The notes beneath the pieces were generated by a model. The model was given only the letters and a program-made list of their open reading frames with translations, ran no database searches and had not been told where the DNA came from. From NCBI GenBank assembly GCA_964527995.1, contig CAZGRP010000041.1:1-36895 (forward strand): a DNA stretch of 36,895 bases. Reading direction: 5' to 3'. Position numbers and translations under genes: made by a program. Below are positions 22,647 through 28,515 of the stretch, piece by piece (within the stretch, counting starts at the first letter, position 1; every line of letters begins with the position of its first letter). The stretch is from CAZGRP01 sp964527995. GTDB lineage: Bacteria; Zhuqueibacterota; Zhuqueibacteria; Oceanimicrobiales; CAZGRP01.

Positions 22647-25007
22647 TCAGTCGGGTGTCTGCTCGGTTTCAGTCTGTGCCTGGCGTGTCAACTCGAAAAG
22701 TCGATTCGGGCTCAAGGGCATCTCACGAATCTCGAGATCATACTCAGCCAAAGCGTCCTCGATGGCCTGGGCGAAGAGCGGCCCGACGGGAATGGCTCCG
22801 GCCTCTCCCGCTCCTTTGATACCCAGTGGGTTCAACGGGGAAGGGGTCTCTACATGGGCGGTTTCGATCTTCGGCACATCCAGAGCCGTGGGCAGCAGGT
22901 AATCCATGAACGAGGCGTTGAGAAGCTGGCCCTGGTCGTCGTACACCAGCTGCTCGTAGAAGGAATTACCGATCCCCTGAGCCACGCCGCCGTGGATCTG
23001 GCCCTCCAGAATCATCGGGTTGATCACCTTGCCGCAGTCGTGTACGACCACGTAACGCTGGATCTTCACCATCATGGTCTGCGGGTCGACCTCGACGATC
23101 ATGGCATGGACACCGTTGGCCGTGCTGCCGCGGTCCGGTCCGAAGTAGGTGGTGGCTTCCAGCCCAGGTTCGGTGCCGGGTTTCACGGCCCCACGCAGCG
23201 GGTTGGCGTGCACGGCCAGCTGGCCGAGGCTCACCGCCTTGTGCGGCACGCCCTTGACGTAGACTTTGCCGTCTTCCAGAACCAAATCCTCTTCAGCCGC
23301 CTCGAGAAGTTCGCTGGCAAGCTTCAGAGCCTTTTGTCTCACTGACAAGGCCGCAGCGTGGACGGCATTGCCTGCAACCACGGCGCCACGGCTGGCAAAG
23401 GTTCCAGTTCCCCAGTGGAACTCGCGAGTGTCGCCGGTGACGACGCGCACGTCCTTCACATCGACGCCCAATTGCTCGGCCACAACCTGGGCGAAGGAAG
23501 TGAAGTGGCCCTGTCCCTGCGTGCCGACACCGGTGGCGACATTCACGTGGCCACCGGCATCGACGCTCACCCGGGCACCTTCATACGGTCCGATGCCGGT
23601 GCCTTCCACATACGAGACGATGCCGATGCCGACATGCTTTCCCTGGGCGCGCAACCGCGGTTGATCCTCGCTGACAAACTTTTCGTATTCGATGATCTCC
23701 AGGGCTTTGTCCAGCGCCAAGGCATAGTTGCCGCTGTCGTACACGAGCGGGGCGAAATCCTGGTAGATGATCTCATGGTTGTGAGGGAAAGCATCCGGAG
23801 GCAGATAGTTCCGTCTGCGGATCTCTACCCGATCCATGCCCAGCTCCTTGGCCGCGAGGTCGAGGAGCCGTTCCATGACGAACACGCCGTGCTGGCGCCC
23901 TGCCCCCCGGTAGGGAGTCACCGTGGTTTTGTTGGTGAACACCGCTGTGAATTCGGTGTAGTAGTTGGGCACGTCGTAGGGTCCGAGCAGGGTGCATTGA
24001 CTGTTGATGGGCACAGTCAGGCCGTAGGGGTCGTAGGCACCGGTGTCGTGGATGAACACATCGTGCACTCCGAGAATGCGACCGTCGCGGGTGATTGCCA
24101 GCTCGGCGTCGTGAATCTGGCCGCGCTCGTGGGTGGTGGCAAAGAAGTTCTCAAATCGATCTTCGATCCACTTGATCGGGCGGCCAAGTTGCATGGCGAT
24201 CCACGGGATCAGCACCTCTTCCGGGTAGAACATCATGATTTTCGGCCCGAAGCCGCCGCCGATGAAGGGGGCGATGACCTGCACCTGCGACTCCGACAGC
24301 CCGAGCATGGCGGCCAGACCGTTGCGGATGGGGATCGGCGCCTGAGTCGTATCCCAGACCGTCAGTTGCTGGCTGCGCTCGTCCCAACTGGCGACGATAC
24401 CACGGTTCTCAATCGCCGCCGCCGTACCACGATCATAAAAGAATCGCCGCCGGATGATCACGTCGGCCTTGCTGCGGACGCGGTCATAATCTCCTTTTTT
24501 CTGAACGACATGGGCCGCCAGATTGGATTCCAGGTCTTCATGTACCAGAGGAGCGTCCGGTTCGAGGGCCTTCTCCATGTCGACGACGGCGTCCAGTGGC
24601 TCGAAGTCGATTTGAATAGCATGCACCGCGTCCTCAGCCAGGTAGCGACTTTCGGCAACCACCACCGCGATGGGCTCGCCGGCGTGCCGCACTTTGTCCT
24701 TCGCCAGGGGGACCTGGGTGCGTTCGTGGAAGGTCAGTTCTTCGACAGGGGGAGGTGGGACCAGGAGCGGGCCGGGCCGCCAGTACTCTCCCAAATCCTG
24801 GGCTGTGTAGACGGCCAGGACTCCGGGTTGCCGACGGGCGGCGGCGACATCGATTTTCTCGATGCGCGCGTGGGCGTAGTTGCTGCGCAGGAAGGCCACA
24901 TGCAGCATTCCGGGCAGGTGCACGTCATCGACAAAAAGTGCCCGACCTGTGAGCAAGCGAGGATCTTCGTTCCGGGCGATGCGCTTGCCAAAGAATCGTG
25001 TTGCCAC
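22647..25007 (-). CDS. Molybdenum hydroxylase large subunit (form II CoxL-like)
   Basis: Catalytic subunit carrying the molybdopterin cofactor, 786 aa. Landmarks: RNEDPRLLTGRALFVDDV at the N-terminus, FIGGGFGPK (248-256), PYRGAGR (365-371), GTQGQGHFTSFAQVVAEQLG and the catalytic glutamate Glu735 in GIKGAGEAGAIP. The active-site loop reads PYRGAGR, not the Cys-containing AYRCSFR of true (form I) CO dehydrogenase, so it is a hydroxylase for an organic, probably N-heterocyclic, substrate rather than for CO. The GTG start at 25007 follows GAGGGAG by about 8 nt; an in-frame TTG at 25025 lies upstream of that site. The gene begins 37 nt after the small-subunit gene. Confidence 0.93.
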   Translation of the reverse strand: MATRFFGKRIARNEDPRLLTGRALFVDDVHLPGMLHVAFLRSNYAHARIEKIDVAAARRQPGVLAVYTAQDLGEYWRPGPLLVPPPPVEELTFHERTQVPLAKDKVRHAGEPIAVVVAESRYLAEDAVHAIQIDFEPLDAVVDMEKALEPDAPLVHEDLESNLAAHVVQKKGDYDRVRSKADVIIRRRFFYDRGTAAAIENRGIVASWDERSQQLTVWDTTQAPIPIRNGLAAMLGLSESQVQVIAPFIGGGFGPKIMMFYPEEVLIPWIAMQLGRPIKWIEDRFENFFATTHERGQIHDAELAITRDGRILGVHDVFIHDTGAYDPYGLTVPINSQCTLLGPYDVPNYYTEFTAVFTNKTTVTPYRGAGRQHGVFVMERLLDLAAKELGMDRVEIRRRNYLPPDAFPHNHEIIYQDFAPLVYDSGNYALALDKALEIIEYEKFVSEDQPRLRAQGKHVGIGIVSYVEGTGIGPYEGARVSVDAGGHVNVATGVGTQGQGHFTSFAQVVAEQLGVDVKDVRVVTGDTREFHWGTGTFASRGAVVAGNAVHAAALSVRQKALKLASELLEAAEEDLVLEDGKVYVKGVPHKAVSLGQLAVHANPLRGAVKPGTEPGLEATTYFGPDRGSTANGVHAMIVEVDPQTMMVKIQRYVVVHDCGKVINPMILEGQIHGGVAQGIGNSFYEQLVYDDQGQLLNASFMDYLLPTALDVPKIETAHVETPSPLNPLGIKGAGEAGAIPVGPLFAQAIEDALAEYDLEIREMPLSPNRLFELTRQAQTETEQTPD

Positions 25008-25044
25008 GTTACAGACTCCCTCCAAGAAAAGGACGCACGACGGA

Positions 25045-25545
25045 CTACTCGGAGCTTGCGCTGATCCGCTGCGCGGCGATTCTGACCGCTTCCACGATGT
25101 TCTGATAACCCGTGCAGCGGCAGAGATTGCCTGTCAGAGCCTGGCGGATCTCGCCTTCGCTGGGATCGGGGTGTTCTTTCAGGAACGCAAGCAGCGACAT
25201 CAGGACGCCCGGTGTGCAAAAGCCGCACTGAAGTCCATGGGCCTCCCGAAAAGCGGCCTGCAAGGGGTGCAGGTCTTCTTCGCGACCGCCTGCAGCCAGT
25301 CCCTCGACGGTGGTGATTTCGTGTCCATCGGCTTGCACGGCGAACATCAGGCAGGATCTCACCGCCTCCCCATCGAACAGGACCGTGCAGGCGCCACAGA
25401 CGCCGTGCTCGCACCCCACGTGCGTGCCGGTGAGGCCGAGGTCGTGCCGCAAAAAGTCACTCAGCAACAACCGCGGTTCGACCGCGCGTTTGTATCGAAC
25501 TCCATTGACCGTGGCCGTGATGGTGATCGCTTGGCTGGTTTCCAT
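25045..25545 (-). CDS. Molybdenum hydroxylase 2Fe-2S subunit (CoxS type)
   Basis: Small electron-transfer subunit of 166 aa with two 2Fe-2S clusters. The plant-ferredoxin-like cluster uses Cys45, Cys50, Cys53 and Cys65 (GCEHGVCGACTV and RSC). The second, four-helix domain uses Cys107, Cys110, Cys142 and Cys144 (QCGFCTPG and NLCRCTGY). All eight ligands are present. The ATG at 25545 is selected because MetGluThrSer leads directly into the ferredoxin strand; the open frame continues upstream without protein-like content. It is the first gene of the cluster, ordered small, large, medium subunit, then ligase, cyclase-like hydrolase and amidase. Confidence 0.94.
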   Translation of the reverse strand: METSQAITITATVNGVRYKRAVEPRLLLSDFLRHDLGLTGTHVGCEHGVCGACTVLFDGEAVRSCLMFAVQADGHEITTVEGLAAGGREEDLHPLQAAFREAHGLQCGFCTPGVLMSLLAFLKEHPDPSEGEIRQALTGNLCRCTGYQNIVEAVRIAAQRISASSE

Positions 25546-25593
25546 GTTCTTCGAGAATGTCTTGTTCCAAAGGCGGGAGGAGAGAACGATGAC

Positions 25594-25621
25594 AACATAA
25601 GAAAATAGGCAGGAAAAGCAA
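25594..25621 (-). promoter_or_regulatory. Possible promoter of the hydroxylase cluster
   Basis: On the minus strand TTGCTT (25621-25616), a 16-bp spacer and TATGTT (25599-25594) in an AT-rich patch. The start would be near 25587, about 42 nt before the ATG at 25545. Both boxes are imperfect. Confidence 0.35.
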
Positions 25622-25871
25622 GAGAAAAATTCATGCGCCTTTTGATCCGGCCGGGATGTGCACTCCTGCAGCGCAGGTTCGAGAGGAGGCCGATGCAGCG
25701 GGGCTCCTAAGGAGAAGGGTAGGTAAGAAAAACGGGCGGGCCTCACAATGGGGCGCCTCTGGTACGGCCTCGAAGGCCACGATGGGCCGCGACGCTTCAA
25801 GCCCAGTGCGTCGCCGTTCTCTCGGTGATGACCCGCCCGCTGCTGGCTGTAGAGCTGATGGGACCGGATGA

Positions 25872-25903
25872 AAGCCGCGTACACATGCAAGTGGGCGCGG
25901 CTT
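25872..25903 (-). terminator. Hairpin downstream of the DUF1326 gene
   Basis: AAGCCGCG (25872-25879) and CGCGGCTT (25896-25903) are perfect 8-bp arms with an inner CAC/GTG pairing in the loop. On the minus strand it lies about 40 nt after the DUF1326 stop codon and is followed by TTTCAT, so it is a weak terminator candidate separating this gene from the hydroxylase cluster. The rest of the 398-nt spacer 25546-25943 shows no gene. Confidence 0.4.
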
Positions 25904-25943
25904 GGACTCCGCTAGTGCGGTTGAAATGCTCTCCGTGTTCGGC

Positions 25944-26546
25944 CTATTCCGACTTCACAAGACCGGAGGTTTCAACCTCGACGAAAAAGCCCGTCATGTT
26001 GTTAAAGGCGAAGGAGCTTGCTCCCATTTTCGCGTGATGCTTCGAGCGTGCCAGGTAGAAGCCGTGATTCTTCTTCGCGCCGAAGTAGGTCAGATTGCGA
26101 ATAACCACGGGAGTCTTGCCATCGTTGCCCATGACAGCGGTCAATTCGATCGCACCTTTGCCATCGGCGCGGCTGGCACTGGCCTTGTCGGCTGTCTTGT
26201 TCCAGCGAATTGCCGTGCGCTCGACTCCCAGGACTCTTTTCCAATGCACGGGGAATATGTCGCCCAAAATGGCCAGGACCCCGTCGATCTGTTCCTGCGA
26301 TGCCGAAGGCTCGAAGGCAAACTGCACAACTTCAGTCTCTCCGTCACCAAAATCGTCACCAAGATCCCCGGAAACCCAGAACTTCAGGCCGTCGAGGTTC
26401 GTGTTGCCGTAGCGGCCATCGCTGACCTTGAAAGCCATATTGAATCGGCAGAAATCTTTCTCCGGTGTGGTGCTCCAGTAACACGGGCAGAAAAGCTCGC
26501 AGCTACATGCCTCGATATCTTCTGCTTTGAACGACCAGCTATTGTC
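25944..26546 (-). CDS. DUF1326-family protein, 5' end lost in an assembly gap
   Basis: The last 200 codons of a DUF1326 protein. The family's cysteine-rich start is visible right at the gap edge: WSFKAEDIEACSCELFCPCYW, followed by CRFNMAFKV and GLKFWVSGDLGDDFGDG. Comparison with the family suggests only a few N-terminal residues are missing. The closely spaced cysteines suggest metal binding, but the family has no established function. The open frame can be read through the N run and on to 26789, but the stretch beyond the gap has no DUF1326 resemblance and the true gap length is unknown, so I end the gene at the gap. DUF1326 genes often sit near DUF2182 membrane proteins; none is seen here. 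Confidence 0.8.
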   Translation of the reverse strand, partial: DNSWSFKAEDIEACSCELFCPCYWSTTPEKDFCRFNMAFKVSDGRYGNTNLDGLKFWVSGDLGDDFGDGETEVVQFAFEPSASQEQIDGVLAILGDIFPVHWKRVLGVERTAIRWNKTADKASASRADGKGAIELTAVMGNDGKTPVVIRNLTYFGAKKNHGFYLARSKHHAKMGASSFAFNNMTGFFVEVETSGLVKSE

Positions 26547-26646
26547 NNNNNNNNNNNNNNNNNNNNNNNNNNNNNNNNNNNNNNNNNNNNNNNNNNNNNN
26601 NNNNNNNNNNNNNNNNNNNNNNNNNNNNNNNNNNNNNNNNNNNNNN
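26547..26646. other. Assembly gap (100 N)
   Basis: Exactly 100 N, the usual placeholder for a join of unknown length. It removes the start of the DUF1326 gene. The 147 nt between the gap and the methyltransferase stop codon (26647-26793) contain no feature I can support. Confidence 0.99.
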
Positions 26647-26793
26647 TTTCCTGCGAGGAATGCATGCTGATGGAGCAGACCGGGCGGACCAGAGCCAATG
26701 AGGAGAGAGAGCGGCACGGCAGGGGTCGCGATGTCGGTCCTCGGGATGTCTTCTTTCCGCGGCTTTGCGTGAGCTTTGTCCATGTGCAAGGGA

Positions 26794-27543
26794 TCAACCT
26801 CTTGCGACCGAACCGCCGCCGCGCTGTCGGCGAACCTCGTAGAACAACAATGCAGCAGCGACCGAGGCGTTCAGCGATGAAACCTGGCCGTACATCGGGA
26901 TGCGGACGCGCGTGTCGCACTTCTGGCGCACCAGCCGGCGCATGCCGGTCTCGCCACCAATCACTACGGCAATGGGGCCATGCAGGTCGGCGTCGCAGAA
27001 GGCCTGCTCTGCTTCTGGATCTGCTCCGACCACCCAGAGGCCGGCCTCTTTGAGCTCATCGAGAAGCGTGGCAATGTTGGTCACGCGGACCACCGGCAGG
27101 TGGGCCTGAGCGCCGGCAGCAGCTTTGATGGCTGCCGGCGTGAGTCCGGCGGCCCGGCGTTTCGGGATCACGACTCCGTGAACGCCGGCGGCCTCGGCAG
27201 AGCGCAAAATGGCGCCCAGGTTGCGTGGGTCCTCGATGCCGTCGAGCACGGCGATGAACGGCGGCTCCTGGCGCACGGCGGCTCGTTGCAATACGTCTTC
27301 CAGCTCCGCATACGCCGCGGCCGCCACCACAGCCACGACACCCTGATGTTTCCGCGTTCCGGCAAGCGTGTCCAGTTTCACGCGGGGCACTTCCTCGATG
27401 GGCACACCGCCGCTGCGGGCAAGCTGCCGCAGCTCGGCGATCGTGCGGCCGTGGAGTCCGCGGGCGATGAGGAGCTTCTCGATAGGCTGGCCCCCGCGCA
27501 GGGCCTCTGCCACCGGATTGCGACCGAATACGAACTCGCTCAT
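26794..27543 (-). CDS. rlmB: SpoU/TrmH-family 23S rRNA methyltransferase (RlmB-like)
   Basis: 2'-O-methyltransferase of the SPOUT superfamily, 249 aa, expected to modify 23S rRNA. The N-terminal substrate-binding domain begins FVFGRNPVAEAL and includes KHQGVVAVV. The knot domain has motif 1, LDGIEDPRNLGAILRSAEAAGVHGVVIP, over residues about 99-126, and motif 3, MYGQVSSLNASVAAALLFYE. Motif 2 reads VVIGGETGMRRLVRQKCD, one residue shorter than the usual G-x-E-G-x-G-M-R-R. The start lies 4 nt after the NIF3-family stop codon, so the two genes form an operon. Confidence 0.92.
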   Translation of the reverse strand: MSEFVFGRNPVAEALRGGQPIEKLLIARGLHGRTIAELRQLARSGGVPIEEVPRVKLDTLAGTRKHQGVVAVVAAAAYAELEDVLQRAAVRQEPPFIAVLDGIEDPRNLGAILRSAEAAGVHGVVIPKRRAAGLTPAAIKAAAGAQAHLPVVRVTNIATLLDELKEAGLWVVGADPEAEQAFCDADLHGPIAVVIGGETGMRRLVRQKCDTRVRIPMYGQVSSLNASVAAALLFYEVRRQRGGGSVARG

Positions 27544-27547
27544 CTAC

Positions 27548-28300
27548 CTACAGTCCTGTCGGAAAGTCGAAGAACCGCGTCCCCAAACCAAACACTTGCT
27601 CGAGTCGGGAGCCGAGAGCCTTCACCCCAAGGGTTTCCGTGCAGTAGTGTCCGGCATAAATGCAGTTGACGCCTTCCTCGCGACTGGGGTGAAAGCTGGA
27701 GTGCCGTGGCTCTCCGGTGATGAAGGTATCCAGTCCGGTGGCGATGGCCTCGGGCAGAACGCTGGCGCCGCTGCCGGTGACGATGCCCACCCTGCGGACA
27801 ACGGCGGGTCCGAAGGCATCGACTCGCGCTTCAGCATTCACTTTTTCCTTGACCCGCGAGACCAGCTCTTCGAAAGCCATCGGTTGGTCGGGCCTGGCCT
27901 CGACGCCGACTTTCACGCCCTGGTACTCTCCGAAACCCGCAACCGCCTGCAGTCCAAGGAGCTGGGCCAATTGCGCGGCATTTCCCACTTCAGGGTGGAG
28001 GTCGAGAGGCAGATGGGCGGCGTAAAGATTCAGGCCGGCGTCGAGGAGAAGCTTGACTCGCCGAAGATGGGAGCCAACCAGCGGCTCGGGTTTTCCCCAG
28101 AAAAGGCCATGGTGCACGATGAGCAGATCGACCTGCGCCGCTACCGCCTGATGAAAGATTTCCGCGCAGGCATCCACGGCCAGGCCGACGAGCTCGACCT
28201 CGGCTTTTCCTTCCACCTGTAGCCCGTTGAGGCTGGCGTCGGGGATGGCGTGCACATTGAGCAGTTCATCCAGATAGCTGACCAACTCGCGGCGATTCAT
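27548..28300 (-). CDS. NIF3-family dinuclear metal-centre protein
   Basis: A 250-aa member of the NIF3/YbgI/DUF34 family, toroidal hexamers with a two-metal site per subunit. The role is unsettled; GTP cyclohydrolase I-like activity and metal-related roles have been proposed for members. Metal-site landmarks: VDLLIVHHGLFWG, AAHLPLDLHPEVGNAAQLA and GVNCIYAGHYCTETLGVKAL. There is no inserted PII-like domain, so it is the short form. The ATG at 28300 is supported by AAGGAG 9 nt upstream; the reading frame extends upstream without conserved sequence. It is first in the operon with the rRNA methyltransferase and has a promoter candidate at 28349-28377. Confidence 0.92.
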   Translation of the reverse strand: MNRRELVSYLDELLNVHAIPDASLNGLQVEGKAEVELVGLAVDACAEIFHQAVAAQVDLLIVHHGLFWGKPEPLVGSHLRRVKLLLDAGLNLYAAHLPLDLHPEVGNAAQLAQLLGLQAVAGFGEYQGVKVGVEARPDQPMAFEELVSRVKEKVNAEARVDAFGPAVVRRVGIVTGSGASVLPEAIATGLDTFITGEPRHSSFHPSREEGVNCIYAGHYCTETLGVKALGSRLEQVFGLGTRFFDFPTGL

Positions 28301-28348
28301 GACTGACGGCTCCTTCGGGTTGAGGTTTCTAGCAGTTCGTTCATTGCA

Positions 28349-28377
28349 AGGTAACGAAGGTCCGGCTATCTTTGCAA
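28349..28377 (-). promoter_or_regulatory. Possible promoter of the NIF3/RlmB operon
   Basis: On the minus strand TTGCAA (28377-28372), a 17-bp spacer ending in CTTCG, then TTACCT (28354-28349). The -10 is poor against consensus, but the CTTCG context matches the kinase and CBS promoters. The expected start is about 42 nt before the ATG. Confidence 0.4.
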
Positions 28378-28446
28378 GAGAAAAACCGCCCGCTGAATCT
28401 GGAAGCGCCCGCCGATGCTGAGAGCGCCGGCGCCGGTCAAAAGTTG

Positions 28447-28475
28447 TTGCATTGTTGGCAAGCATGCCTTATCTT
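28447..28475 (+). promoter_or_regulatory. Possible promoter of the GWxTD/peptidase gene set
   Basis: TTGCAT (28447-28452), a 17-bp spacer and TATCTT (28470-28475), about 35 nt upstream of the ATG at 28516 after allowing for the start site. It is divergent from the NIF3 promoter. Confidence 0.4.
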
Positions 28476-28515
28476 ATTTGTGTATTTCCAGGCCGTTCCT
28501 AGTTGTGTGAGGCCG

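Noticed and set aside
21625..25545. Aerobic CO dehydrogenase operon (coxMSL)
   Set aside because: The active-site loop is PYRGAGR without the Cys of form I enzymes, the order is S-L-M rather than M-S-L, and no cox accessory genes are seen.
16249..25545. Purine (xanthine to urate) catabolic cluster
   Set aside because: The permease and hydroxylase would fit, but no urate, hydroxyisourate, allantoin or ureidoglycolate gene is present, and a malonyl-CoA synthetase has no place in that route. Kept only as an alternative substrate for the hydroxylase.
25546..25943. Small open frames in the spacer upstream of the hydroxylase genes
   Set aside because: No ribosome-binding site combined with protein-like composition; the frames overlap on both strands as expected by chance at high GC.
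26547..26789. N-terminal extension of the DUF1326 protein across the gap
   Set aside because: The frame is open only because N codons are not stops. The residues beyond the gap do not resemble the family and the gap length is unknown.
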